A DNA stretch of 64,000 bases from Siphlonurus alternatus (lineage: Eukaryota > Arthropoda > Insecta > Ephemeroptera > Siphlonuridae). Under the pieces are notes generated by a model that was not told the DNA's origin, made no database searches, and saw only the letters and a program-made list of their open reading frames with translations. A program made the position numbers and the translations under genes. Location of the stretch: assembly GCA_949825025.1 (NCBI GenBank), contig OX463787.1, positions 18,509,482-18,573,481 of the forward strand, in the 5' to 3' direction. Each line of letters begins with the position of its first letter. The first letter of the stretch is position 1. Below are positions 22,301 to 33,538 of this stretch, piece after piece.

Positions 22301-25300
22301 CAAAAACGTATGCAACTGGTATGCATCACGTATAAATCTGGTATGGAACGGGCTAAAAATGTATGCAATACGGTTGGAACACGTATCAGCACGTATGCAC
22401 AGCAAAAACGCAAAATCCTCTAGTATGCAACAAGGTTGGACGGACTGGGTTGCAACACACTTGCACATTCTCTAGTATGCAACTAGGTTGGACGACTGAG
22501 TTGCAACACACTTGCACACCCTACTCTCGGTTGGAACTCACTTGCACACAAAAATCTCGGTTGGAACTCTCTTGTATTTTTTCTCAACTCCCTTCTAGTT
22601 TGCAACTCGTATGCAATGTGTACGTGACCTTAAACTTCCTTCAAAAAACCGTTAAACGTATGGAAACTCGTATGCATCAATTTGAAGATTCATTCCTAGC
22701 TGTGTAAAAGATGGCTTGCCATTGGTTTAGAAGTAATGTTAAAAAAATTTCAGCTCTTTTTAAACCAATAGAATTTGTTGTTGCATACCCTTTAACTTTA
22801 ACATTCCAAACACGAAGGCAGCAAGCTGCAAGCAAGCAGCAGAGCAGCCATGGACTCCGAGCAGAGCGGACATATTATAATGCTGTTGCTATAATATAAT
22901 ATTATTATAGCAAGAGGAATCAGGTAAACATTACAATTAATATAATTTTATAAATATACTCATTTTAACTTTTATGTATATACATAGTTTAATGCATTAC
23001 AGTACAATTTATAACTGCATGCAAATTCATTTAAATTCAAACTTTAATTTTCTATTTGTCAATTTTACTATTAAAATTGATCATTATAAATATTATTAAT
23101 AAAAATTACTCTGTAAAATTACATGGATAAATTAAATTTGATCTGATTCTCCATAATTATAAGTACTTACTATATTATACCTTTGAATGATTAATATATA
23201 TAGTAATAATAAAATAGATAATGTAATCAAAGATGTATATTATGTATTTTAATTATCTTCTCTTATATGTTTTTAGTGGAGGAGCTGGAATGCATGCAGC
23301 AGCATCTAGCATATTCGAAAAAATAAAATCATCTGATGACCTGATGCTGCAAATTCCCATCCATGCAGAAAGAACTCTATAGCTGAAGGCCGGCCGGTCG
23401 CCATTATGGCAAAGTTTAGTTGCACGTGGAGAATAAATTGTAGGGGAAACAGGAAGTAGGCGGGAGGGGCGGAAATGGAGGAGGGGGCAGGGGACGCTAC
23501 TATTGTGCAAACCAGTTGCAATTGAATTGCAAACCAATCCATACGAGTTTACCACGTGGCCAAGGCCCTGTAGTAAAAATGGTTGGAACACGTATGCACG
23601 TATGTAAACTGGTATGCACGTATGTAAACTCGTCTGTAACTATTCTGAAATAATGTGACGTCATCTGGTATGGATTTGTTTCAATTCCATACTTCGAACA
23701 AACCTTTTTCCATACCAGTTTTTTTGCCATAGCATTAACATAGGATTTCCATACCAGATTTATACGAGATGCATACCAGTTGCATACGTTTTCGTTTTAC
23801 TTGAGTAGTCTAGTAGATAAAACTCACTCAGATATTTGAAAGGATCGACGTGAGGCTGGGGAGGATCCACGGTGGCAGCTGAAACAAACACATGGTTGGT
23901 TCAAAAAGAGTTGGTGGTATTCAATAAGGGTTTGAATTTAAACTACAGGGACTTACATAGAACAAAAAAAAAAAAAAAAAATACCAAATTTGTATGATGG
24001 GTGACCATTTTCAACAAAAAACACGTTTCCCACCCAGGGGTAAATCGTTGCGCTTTTCCACTATGTGGTTCCCCTGGCTTTGGACCATTGCACTTCTGGT
24101 TCATTGACAAAAGCGGTAGCGTTCATCCTGGCTGAGTTTTCCACGTTTCCCTCAGCTGCAGGCAAATGCCGGGATGGATTTGCAAGGTCGTGACCATCCC
24201 CGTTCCAGAAGAGCCCGCGAAATGCTCAAGTTAGGGTTTTGGAAGGTTCGGGGTTTCGAAGTAGTATGTAATTAGTAAATAGAAGTACCCAAATAGGGTT
24301 TGATTAAAAAAAAATTGATAATACAAAATATTTAGGATCTGTTTATTTACGATTTAATAATTTGCCTGCTCTGTAGTGTAGTGGTTAGTACCCCTGGCTC
24401 TGGTCCGAGAGGTCCCCGGTTCAATTCCCGAACACGGCAGACTTTTCGTGACTTGGGATGGGTGTGACTGATTACTAGATTATGGAGTTGGTAGGAGGAA
24501 GGCAGCTTACGACTGTCTATACTCCGCTGCCCTGCAGTCTTGCACTGCCACTGCAGGCTACACAGATCTGGTAGTAGGAGCCCAGAAGAGTGCAGGAAAG
24601 GGTTCTGGGAGCCTGGTAAGCCCCAGCATGGTCGCAAGATAACTCTTACTGACAAGGCTAAATATCGGCCTGGCCACACCCGAAAGGGTAATATGGTGTC
24701 AAGGGTATTAACCTTTATTATTAATAATTTGATATTTTCTAGAGCTGATTGAACCAAATTTGTGTACATAGTAGACGTCCTGTTCCCCATGATATTGCTC
24801 CACTTTATATTCAGTAGTTGTGTAGTGTAAGAATTAACACTACTACAGCATAAATATTGGGAAATATACTAGGACTCTGCGTTTTTTTAATTCTGACGCT
24901 AAAAGTCATGAATTTTCTCTCCCCACCACTCCACACTGCAGGCTAATGTTGGAGCATGGAGGTGTGGGAGATATCCGTGATGTCACTACACATAGAGGCG
25001 CAAGTGGACCGAGGGTCTGATATCAGGCCAAGTAAAGCGCAGCCACAATCTGTTAGATTTTGCCCCCATTCCCATCAAAATGGAACAGGATACTGTACCA
25101 CCTACTAGGGGTGTAATCCGTATTAGGTTCCAAACGTTCAGAACATATGAGTGATTACAGACCGACTCTGAACAAAAACATTGACTTCAGAACATCAGAT
25201 AATGGACCACTTTAAGGGTAAGGTAACGCCACCAATGTTAAAAAAAATCCCTCTCACAAAAATTCTGAAAAAAATTTAAAATGTTCTCCTCTACACCCCC

Positions 25301-26615
25301 TATCAGTAGCTAAAATATCAGGTATACAAATACGATCTAGTTTTTGAGTTATAAATTTTTAAAGTTGACTACTTTAACATGGAGAAATGAAAATCCCATG
25401 TTAAATTAGTCAACTTTAAAAATTCATAACTCAAAAACTAGATTGTATTTGTATACCTGATATTTTAGCTACTGATAGGGGGTGTAGAGGAGAACATTTT
25501 AATTTTTTTTCAGAATTTTTGTGAGAGGGATTTTTTTTAACATTGGTGGCGTTACCTTACCCTTAAGAACATTCTTTTTCGCGGTAATACGCATCAGTTT
25601 AAAAAAAATACGAAAAAGAGAGAACTGTTCACTGGCTTCAGAAATTTTAACATAAAACTCACGTAACAGATATTGATCACCAATTAAGCAAAGATTTACC
25701 TCAAATCAAACAGTTATCACGTAGGTTGCACAGGTTTGTTAAGTACTTTTCAAATTTCCCCCAAAAAATTGTGATCAGCTGACTCTAGTTCCGATGGTTC
25801 GGAGGAAAAGTTCGCAACACTCGGAACCTCTTTTTTGAAGTCAGCTGACTCACTTCGGGTAACCTCGGAATTGGTTCTGAACATTCAGAACATAATTACG
25901 GGACACCAAATCGAAGGTTCCGAACGTTCAGAACATAATACGGACTACACCCTAGGAATGGTGACGTTTATGAAAAGTGCCATGAATCATTCAAAATGCT
26001 CTTAATACAAGTAAATTATGTTTATCTCCTCCGCTAACATTATTGCATCTTTTAAATATCTCATCATTAAAAAGGCAATGTTTTGTTTCTACATTGCATA
26101 CTTTGACCGTACACGAAGTTGCAGCGCCACTTACAGAGATGGCTTTGGTCATTGTAAGGACAGAGAGGTCGCTTATTAATCGTGTTTCACAGGCCGTGGC
26201 CAACATTCGTTTCCTACCTTATCCTCCCTACCCATTACCCCGCTGCAAGCTGTAAGCTGTTATTAGGGGTGTACTGTACCCGTATCCTTGTAAAAAAAAA
26301 AAAAAAAAGTTTGTGCTGTCTCGAAAGTTACGCCACATGAATATATGGCAATATAATAAACAATATACACTGTAATAAACACATAACATTCAATGCACAC
26401 AGTTTGATACTGTACTCACAATCCAGTCTGGATCGTTTGCATGTCCTAACGGGCTGCTTGCGTGTGGGCTCTTGTTTGGGTGCCGGGCAGTGAAAGTCCA
26501 GAGTATCTGCTACTTTGGACAGGCAAAGCTCCTCCAGCGATGGCAGGTTATTGGAAATCTCCACTCTGAAGTTCTCCAGGTCTTCTGGCATCGTCCCCCA
26601 AGTCTCGGCGTCCAT
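18370..26615 (-). CDS. Leucine-rich-repeat protein (LRR1), five exons
   Basis: Exons are 26615-26420, 23878-23828, 20926-20742, 20313-20147 and 19363-18370, joined in phases 1, 1, 0 and 2 with GT-AG borders. The sum is 1593 nt, 530 residues and no internal stop. The start ATG is the first after an in-frame stop upstream. The N-terminal 100 residues are charged with a basic stretch (CKRSR, NLS-like). From the third exon on, irregular leucine-rich repeats (LxxLxL with helical gaps) follow to the end. No F-box is seen. The likely role is a protein-interaction scaffold. The introns hold T1 and T2 MITEs, two SINEs and a 1.5-kb element. Its paralogue is at 55814. Confidence 0.78.
19425..19741. mobile_element. 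Family-B MITE upstream of an LRR exon
   Basis: It begins TAATGGAGTATCATCC, with ATTGCAGAAATGAATAGAG inside, and ends in the inverted words near 19710. The right terminus is worn. It sits in the last intron of the - strand LRR gene, about 60 bp from the acceptor at 19364. Confidence 0.7.
20334..20693. mobile_element. T1-related MITE in LRR-gene intron
   Basis: The ends AGGTAGAGATAACACAGATCAGCT and the inverse are about 20 bp each side, with TTAA on the right (20694) but a mutated left flank. The left end lies about 20 bp from an LRR exon acceptor (20314), so insertion came very close to the splice site. Confidence 0.7.
21000..21435. mobile_element. T2 TTAA MITE in LRR-gene intron
   Basis: TTAA at 20996 and 21436 flank ends GGTATCACCTGAGAATTTG and CCGAGTTAAGCC. 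The interior is collinear with 8842-9301. Its left end lies about 70 bp upstream (in gene sense) of an LRR exon acceptor at 20927. Confidence 0.8.
22290..23805. mobile_element. 1.5-kb element copy A with long TIRs
   Basis: The ends CTCAAGTAAAACAAAAACGT and the complement extend as an inverted repeat of about 55 bp, and GTATGCAAC/GTTGGAAC words are scattered in both arms. Copy B at 52284-53795 differs at only a handful of positions over 1.5 kb. Both flanks read TA. Short ORFs in it are the same in both copies but lack domains. It lies 22 bp inside an LRR1 intron from the donor at 23827. Confidence 0.88.
23994..24315 (+). mobile_element. 5S-rRNA-derived SINE, 5' truncated
   Basis: It starts within the 5S-like part (GATGGGTGACC) and is then collinear with the longer copy at 38966: CACGTTTCCCACCCAG, CAAATGCCGGGATGGATTT and GAAGTACCCAAATAGGGTTT. 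It lies in LRR1 intron 1. Confidence 0.8.
24360..24735 (+). mobile_element. tRNA-derived SINE
   Basis: TGTAGTGTAGTGGTTAGTAC (A box) and GGTTCAATTCC (B box) are spaced as in a tRNA. The anticodon region is degenerate, so this is a SINE head rather than a tRNA gene. The body runs to about 24735. Confidence 0.7.
25216..25562. mobile_element. T1 foldback MITE
   Basis: This copy is close to that at 11125-11472: GGGTAAGGTAAC ends, TTAA on both sides (25212 and 25563), and an inverted-repeat body with an A/T-rich hairpin centre. It lies in the first intron of the - strand LRR gene. Confidence 0.9.
26085..26180 (+). repeat. Short dispersed repeat (GAAGTTGCAGCGCCACT)
   Basis: CATACTTTGACCGTACACGA, AGTTGCAGCGCCACT, AGATGGC and GTAAGGACAG occur in order. 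Other copies are at 43790-43880, 55990-56075 (inverted), 56365-56460 and a worn one near 44220-44270 (inverted). TTTATTAA-like sequence follows the GTAAGGACAG word. Confidence 0.65.
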
Positions 26616-26904
26616 CCTCACGACTTGCACAAACACGTGCCGTCAGGAATCTCGATTTTTAGGAGCCTCCGTCGAAGACGTCTGCTGTAAAATTAGTTTA
26701 TTAGATTAAGATTTATATAAACAGACAACGTAAGTACAAGACTGAAGGGAATAATGAATTACAAGACAATAATAAAACTTACCTACTAAGCAAGAAAAAG
26801 CTGAACCAGATGAAATTTTTATATCGTTAGTCAATTATTTTTTTTAACGAATGATGATTGGCCCAATTTGTGAATTTGGAACAGGGAAATGAGATGATTG
26901 GTCC

Positions 26905-27430
26905 AAAAAAAGGCCGGCGCTATTCGCACTGCCAGCAGCGCAAATAGAGGCAATTTTTGCTATTTGCACTGCCGGCAGCGCAAATAAGGGCCAAAAACGC
27001 TATATGCACTGCGGTTTTGGCGGGAGCTGACAGCGCAAATAGCATTTTTTACCGTTATTTGCGCTGCCGGCAGCGCAAATAAGACCAGAAACGCTATTCG
27101 CACTGCTGGCAGTGCCTTGATTGGCCGCACTGCCACAGTGCAAATAGCGAAAAATACCCTTATTTGCACTGCCGCAGCGCAGTGCGCTGCAGGCAGCGCA
27201 AATAAGCCGAATTTTGCTATTTGCACTGCTGGCAGTGAATGTTCAGAGGCAGCACTGCAACAGTGCAAATAGCGGAAAGAGCGTTATTTGCGCTGCCGGC
27301 AGCGCACTGCGCTGCTGGCAGTGCAAATAAGGCAGGATTTGTTATTTGCACTGCTGAAATGGAATTTGTTAGGCGCAGTGCCACAGTGCAAATAATGAAT
27401 TTAACCTTATTTGCACTGCTGCATGATGGT
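26905..27430. repeat. GCAAATA palindrome array
   Basis: TATTTGCACTGC or TATTTGCGCTGC and their complements GCAGTGCAAATA or GCAGCGCAAATA alternate about ten times. Most are joined as 22-26-bp perfect palindromes (for example near 26962 and 27061), separated by AT-rich spacers with a hairpin about every 55-60 bp. Related single hairpins occur at 52055-52195, 54415-54475 and 55025-55095. Confidence 0.88.
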
Positions 27431-27497
27431 GTTATTAAACCTAAGCCAAATACACCAAAATTTTCAAATTCCAGAATAATGGCATCTGTGCATGGAA

Positions 27498-27599
<102 letters not shown>

Positions 27600-27729
27600 A
27601 GAGGGACGGTACAATATTATATTATAAATAAATATATATAGGGAGCAATTAAGCAAAAATGTTTAATTGTTATTTATTTTGCAATATGTATAGCTCCAGA
27701 AATTAATATAATTACATAAATTACTTTAA

Positions 27730-27985
27730 GGGCATTGGGTGTAGCACCGGTAGTTGGCAACACTGACGTATCTTCACCATGTTAATTTTTTATCCTAGCT
27801 TGCTCAACGGAGTAATTTTTATGCTAGAGCTAAGCTGATTGCTGTAGTATCATTGCAAGATAATTAGTAGCCCAAGTGCACAATTAATTTGGCTAAATAA
27901 AGCCTGATTTAAAGAAAAGTATTTTTTAGTAATTTTTTAAATTTATATATAAATGCATTTTTTTTCTAAAATATAAAAAAATACC
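27730..27985. mobile_element. T4 TTAA element, left half only
   Basis: TTAA at 27726 precedes GGGCATTGGGTGTAGCACCG, collinear with the complete copy at 62737. The second half is missing; a long (TA)n tract starts near 27994 at the break. Confidence 0.75.
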
Positions 27986-27988
27986 ATG

Positions 27989-28091
<103 letters not shown>

Positions 28092-28099
28092 GGTAATAT

Positions 28100-28150
28100 A
28101 TAATGCTGCCGGCTTAACCCCGCAAGGGATATGGAGTCATGATTGAATGA
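28100..28150 (+). mobile_element. LINE 3' terminus remnant
   Basis: TAATGCTGCCGGCTTAACCC and AAGGGATATGG match the 3' end of the LINE fragment at 12345-12712 in the opposite orientation. A GAATGAATGAA tail follows. It directly follows the (TA)n tract. Confidence 0.6.
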
Positions 28151-29024
28151 ATGAATTATATTATTTATTATATTATATATGGTCTATATGTCGTGTATTA
28201 AATATAGAATTAAGTTATTATTACAAACTTTTGGGTTTTAGCACTTCGGTTTTGGTACTTAGAAGTGCCAAAAGTTAATCATATTACAATTGACATGCTT
28301 CGATCAACTTAAAAATGCCACAGCGCCGCATTCTGACATCGCTCCCTATATGGTTTGTTAGGAGAAAAATTTTATTTATTTTTTCATTCAAATTCTATGC
28401 TGCACAAAATCTCGAATATTTTTTATGTTGTGTAAAGTGATCTCGCTTTTCCGTGGCTCATATAAATTATTAATCTTGCCCTTCATAAGAACCGTTGAAA
28501 AAAATTAAAAACCAGGTACCGCTGGGTTATAAGGGATAGGAAGCTTGATAGAACATGTCCTCGCGCGCAGTTCGCGCGCTAGATTTTCATTGGCTGAGAG
28601 AACTGTGTCGGCAATGTTGAAGCTTCTCATATTTCCAATAAAAATTAATTGTTGTCTGCCTAGAATATATTATATCTTAACATTGTTAAAAAATAAAGTT
28701 AGCGAGCCTAACTCTAAAACGAGAAAAAAACAATATGAATGTAATCAAATATTCAAATTCAAATTTTTATTTCGATCATAGGCTGTACAGCATATGGATC
28801 ACGTCAATTATTACATTAAATATGTAACATACTTAATTCTAATTCAATTTTTTATTATTGAAGTAGACAATATAATTTTATTATACGTACAGCACATCAT
28901 TTCATTAATATTTTGATGCATTAATTGCATTGCATTTTTTTTAATTAATATTTTATTTTATATTTAAAAATAGTTAAACCTGCCCTCTATTGAGAAATGA
29001 TAAACCAAAAAAAATAATAATCCA
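28150..29024. other. Spacer, nothing recognised
   Basis: AT-rich except CGCGCGCAGTTCGCGCGC at about 28561-28580, a short CG-rich palindrome-like word. The ORF at 28545-28781 has no domain content. Confidence 0.4.
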
Positions 29025-29490
29025 CCTCAAAAAAAGCACAAAGTTATATAATGTTTCTGAGACCTCTTTAACATGCATGCATCCTTTTATGGTGGAGAAA
29101 ACAGCTTTTTGCTCAGCCTACATCTGAACTATATATGGTACCAATTAAAAAATGCCTACATAATTCATAATCTATGATGAATTCTTTATTAGGTTTTTTA
29201 ATAAAATAATTTGTTTACGGAACCATTTAAAAAAATCTTGAAATTTTTGTGGGTAATAATTCCCATTAGGATTTTCAATATTTTTTTCCGGAAGAATTAA
29301 TGACTGCGCAAAAAAAAAAAAAAAATTATTTGAAAGCCCATTAAAAAAATTATCATAGATTACATAGATATTTTTTAATTAGTACCATATAGTTCAGACG
29401 AAGCTAGTTAAGGTAAAAAGCTTTTTCTGTACCATAAGGATGCATGTTAAAGGCCTCCGAAATACACCAATTTGAGTTTTTTTGTGGTGA
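29025..29490. repeat. Foldback element
   Basis: The left arm (AACATGCATGCATCC, ATATATGGTACCAATTAAAA) is inverted in the right arm (TTTTAATTAGTACCATATAG, GGATGCATGTTAAAGG). The outer edges are CTCAAAAAAA and TTTGAGTTTTTTT. It abuts the TTAA element at 29511. Confidence 0.65.
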
Positions 29491-29510
29491 AGCTATTTAA
29501 GGTAGAGATA

Positions 29511-29900
29511 ATACCGGTCAGCTGTTCAACGTAGGTCCCTTTACTTAACATGTAAACCTTAGCAAATTCACAAAAATTCTGAAATTTTTTTGAGAGACAA
29601 ATAAATATTAGTGTCTAAAAGCCATAGAAAAAGTTTCAAAACAATTTAACGAGCCAATTTTTTTTTTTTTTTTTTTTAATTTTCAGCATAGGATAGGACT
29701 TTTCCATGGAGAGGCAAATTAAAAACTTAATAAAAAAAAAGGTGCTCGTTAAATTGCTTTGAATTTTTTTCTATGGCTTTTAGGCACTAATATCTGCCTT
29801 AAAAAAAAAAAAAAAAAAAAAAATCAGAATTTCTGTGAATTTGCAAAGGTTTACATGTTAATCAAAGGGACCTACGTCGAACAGCTGACTGGCTGCGAGA
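29511..29900. mobile_element. T1-related TTAA MITE, right end worn
   Basis: TTAA at 29507 precedes GGTAGAGATAATACCGGTCA. The inverted half reaches GTCGAACAGCTGACTGG near 29890 and then diverges, so the right border is approximate. The interior matches the copies at 33097 and 44611. Confidence 0.7.
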
Positions 29901-30531
29901 AAAGAATAGCGCGGACTTGATCAGAGACGTGGTCCACGAGATGAAATGTTTCCAAGGCTTACTTCTAGAATTACTTTACAAGTGCCATCTGGCCTTACTG
30001 ATTACTGTGTGCGACTGACTTCTTTGAGTGATTATGTATGAGTGAACCCCTATGAGAGACTTTCTTGGAGTCAACCCCTTTGATCGAGCCCTGCCCCTTT
30101 TTATACAAACGCAGCACATTAGAATTCTCAGAATTAATAATTGTTAACTCAATTAAGAGATACATAGAATAAATACATCAAAATGTGAGACCGATGTCGG
30201 GTGCCATCTGACGCTGGAGGGGCTGGAAGATGGAGGAAGCCGTACTGTTCTTGTTTGCGGTGCATGCATATTGATGGAGACTTGATTCTCAGAACTTAGG
30301 ATTAGTATATAATCCGCTTGCAGACATGTAATTGTTTACTAGTAACGTAAGGCGATCAATAATTGGATAATAAATATGAGCCTTACGTGACAATATAAAC
30401 AGAAAAATGTTAAAAAATTTAAAATAAAATTAGCACAGAAAATAAAGACGTTTAAGAAAGATAACAGGAGAAAGGATTAAAATATATTAAAAATAGATGA
30501 AAGGATTGGCAAGGAGTGGACAGTGATTGTA

Positions 30532-30602
30532 GCCGGTTGGATTTGAACCAACATCTTTCTGTCTGAAGACAGTTGCTCTACCATTGAGCTACAGCTATTT
30601 GT
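30532..30602 (-). tRNA. tRNA-like sequence, anticodon uncertain
   Basis: On the - strand TAGCTCAATGGTAGAGCA (A box, D arm) and GGTTCAAATCC (B box, T arm) are present, and the acceptor ends pair partly (TAGCTGT with CCGGCTA). The anticodon arm folds best as CTGTC/GACAG around a 4-base loop, which is not canonical. It may be a tRNA pseudogene or a SINE head. Confidence 0.45.
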
Positions 30603-30929
30603 AATATCCACATCAAAGAAAGGGAGAATAGGTACGAGTTTCAAAAGTAAAACAGGTGCATATATTATACAGTTGAGCTAATATTTCAAGAAACAATAAT
30701 AAAACAATGGGAAAATGTACACTTTTTTTGCATAGAGTTTTTTTTTCCGCCTTATACATTCACCAATTTTGGGTTGTGTGTTGTTTATGATAAACAATAG
30801 TTCACACAACCCAAAATTGGTCAGTTTATGTTTCTTCTTCCCCCCCCCCCTCAAAATTATGTATTTAACCCAATAAACAATTATAATTATTATTAAAAAA
30901 ATTTAAAAGAAAAACAACAAATCATCATT

Positions 30930-31682
30930 ATAATGGAGTATCGACCTAAAATTTTTTTATTGCAGAAATGGATAGAGGGTGCAAAGTTATGCTACCAGTT
31001 TTTTTTTTTTTTCAGATTTTTTAGAGCCTGGGAAGTATTTTTAAAAAATTATTGAAAGTTCTATTTGTGACGTCACGAGACGTTGCTCCTTAAAGGGGTA
31101 CCAAAGTGAATACTTTTTTTACATGTTCGGGCAGCTACGAATTATTCTAACATCTCTGTGGCTCCATATTTACGTATGATGCCTGGTTATTTTACAATTA
31201 ATTATTTAGTTTGAAAAGTGAGTTTGAAAACCGTTGGTTGATTCAAGCATGCCCGCGGCCGCAGCGGCCGATGATACGACAAGAAGGGGGCGGGAGGAGG
31301 TTCCCCCGATTCGCGGGAGATTCCCGTCGTATCAGCGGCTGCTGCTGGAGCGCATCGGCTTGAATCAACCAACGGTTATCAAACTCACATTTCAAACTAA
31401 ATAATTAATTGTAAAATAACTAGGCATTGTACGAAAATATTGAGCCACAGGGATATCAGAATAATTTGTAGCTGCCCGAATAGGTAAAAAAAGTATTCAC
31501 TTTGGTACCCCTTTAAGAAAAAGATAGGACTTGCCGCCTCGTGATGTCACAAAAAGAACATTCAATAATTTTTAAAAAAATAGTTCCCGGGCTCTAAAAA
31601 ATCTGAAAAAAATCAGGGTAGCATAACTTTGCACCCTCTATCCATTTCTGCAATAAATATATTTGAGGTTGATGCTCCATTA
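30930..31682. mobile_element. Family-B MITE, interrupted by T3
   Basis: The ends TAATGGAGTATCGACCT and ATGCTCCATTA are followed by ATTGCAGAAATGGATAGAGG and its complement. Removing 31094-31516 leaves an element of about 330 bp like those at 9520, 19425 and 62279. Flank duplication looks like TA. Confidence 0.8.
31094..31512. mobile_element. T3 TTAA foldback MITE nested in a family-B MITE
   Basis: TTAA at 31090 and 31513 flank AGGGGTACCAAAGTGAATAC ends. It splits the family-B element spanning 30930-31682 at its centre (GCTCCTTAA ... TTAAGAAAAAG), so T3 inserted later. Confidence 0.9.
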
Positions 31683-31950
31683 TCCAATAAAAAAAATAAT
31701 GCTGGACCTGGCAGCTTTACTTTGGGTTTTGTGGTTACATTTTGATATTTTATTTCGTGTTTCTAATAATTGATGTATTTTTTGGTTCTAAAAATTGCTT
31801 TTAAAACTCATTTGATCAGTACTACGGAGCCTTAATTGGCATTTTCTCCCCCCAGCAGTGCAGTACAGTACACACCACAGTACAATATCATAATGATTGG
31901 AAGTTGAAAAGATAATTGACAAGATAATTGACATTGAGTTCGAAACTCAC

Positions 31951-32502
31951 GGTAGATCAGCGGCAGAAAAAAGATGCCTCAGATAAAACACGGTGCCATA
32001 CATGGATCCTTTTAATGTGGCCTGGAGCAGACTGTAACAGACAGCGAGGCCAGCAGACTGGGACGTAGGTGGCAGCACGGAGCAAACGAATGACCCAGCA
32101 CGGCCAGCGCACCACACCCTCCCAACAGCAGAGATGCCTTGCAGCATCGGGAGTAAAGAAGTAAATATAAAATAAAAACAAATAAATTAATAAATAGAAA
32201 ATAAATAATAAATAAAAATAAATAAATAAGTAAATAAATAATATTATAAAAATAAAATACCTACCAGTATTTGCTGCCAGGAATTGGAAGAGGGCTTGCA
32301 GCACGCTCGTGTCCTTCAGATACCCCAGGGTGGTTGCCAGGTCTGCGGGCAAGCTCAGGGCTAGATCCTCCCCCAGGGCAGCCAGGAGGGCAGCGGCCAG
32401 GCTCACATGCACCCAAAGTCCAGTCAAAGAGTGGGCACCAGGTGGAGAAGTTAGGGGCTGAACCCAGCAACACTGTTGCCAGTAGCTAGCTAGAAGGCCG
32501 TC
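31951..32502 (-). CDS. Two exons of an unrecognised helical protein
   Basis: Exon 32502-32265 follows CTTTTTGGCAG and ends ACTG|GTAGGT. Exon 32137-31951 follows GATGCTGCAAG and ends ACC|GTGAGT. The phases match (1, then 2 out). The 140 codons are GC-rich relative to their surroundings and encode Leu/Ala-rich helices without signal or domain motifs I can name. They would be internal exons of a larger gene; further exons were not recognised in either direction. A TAAA-rich intron separates them. Confidence 0.55.
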
Positions 32503-32683
32503 CTGCCAAAAAGAGGGGGAAATGGAATTAGATTGTAATATACTGTGTTATATTATATAAGATTATTCAGCACAGTAGTTATAATAATAAATGTTGTCGA
32601 AAATTTTGACAGTCAACATCAAAATGGTATAAAAAAGTTGCAAATGATCGAGATATTAGAATGTAAAAATTTTAGTGGCTTAA

Positions 32684-32935
32684 TCGAAAGAAGGGGTAAA
32701 AATATGGTACTGTGAATTTTTTCAGATTTTTTCTGAGACCGGGAACTATTTTTAAAAAATTATTGAAAGTCTATTTTGACGACGGTACGTCACGGGCGGC
32801 ACTCCTTAAGAAAAAGAATAGGGCAGTGCCGCCCGTGACGTCATAAAATAGACTTTAAATAATTTTTAAATATAGTTCCCGGTCTCAGAAAAATCTGAAA
32901 AAATTACAGTACCATAATTTTACCCCTTCTTTCGA
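32684..32935. mobile_element. Family-C MITE
   Basis: The ends CGAAAGAAGGGGTAAAAATA and its complement differ from families A and B. The inner block (ATTTTTTCAGATTTTTTCTG, GGGAACTATTTTTAAAA) is the same. The centre is a CGTCACGGGCGGCACTCC hairpin. Confidence 0.75.
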
Positions 32936-33096
32936 TTATACAGCTAATAAAATTATCTCATTATATAAAAAAAATATTGACAGTAAAAAAGCACATCAGA
33001 GGAGTAGGACTACATTGCAGCAGCAATATAAAACTTGAAGCCGGTCCACTCCTTTAACAAAAGGAGAGGGGGGATATATGCAAATTCTTTAATTAA

Positions 33097-33175
33097 GGGT
33101 AAGATAACACAAACAATCGATTGTTGTAGTCCCATTTGATTAACATGTAAACCTTAGCAACCTCATAATGATTCT

Positions 33176-33206
<31 letters not shown>

Positions 33207-33465
33207 GAGAGACAGTTCTTGGCACCAAAAAAATATGGAAAAAATTTCAAAACAATCGGACGATCCAATTTTTTTAAATGATTTTTTTAAATTTTCAGTA
33301 TAGGGCTTTTCCATGAAGACCTATGAAAACTAAGAAACTTTTTCTACATTCTTTTGGTGCTAAGAACTGTCTCTCAAAACAAATTCAGAATTATTAAGAG
33401 GTTGCTAAGGCTTACATGTTAATCAAATGGGACTACAACAATCGATTGTTTCTGTTATCTTACCC
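33097..33465. mobile_element. T1-related TTAA foldback MITE
   Basis: TTAA at 33093 and 33466 flank GGGTAAGATAACA ends followed by CAATCGATTG. The body repeats the words ACATGTAAACCTTAGCAA and GAGAGACAG in inverted order around a poly-T. It is the same sub-family as 29511 and 44611. Confidence 0.85.
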
Positions 33466-33538
33466 TTAAGTCAACATATCTCATATTTAAGGGAAGACGG
33501 ATCAGCTGATCGACATAGTGCCATTCAATGAACATACT

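Noticed and set aside
22277..23730. Short ORFs in the 1.5-kb element (mirrored at 52247-53731)
   Set aside because: They are conserved only because the two copies are nearly identical; there is no domain, and stops are frequent in every frame.
32271..32489. ORFs antisense to the orphan exon
   Set aside because: They are shadows of the phase-matched - strand exon and lack splice-site logic.
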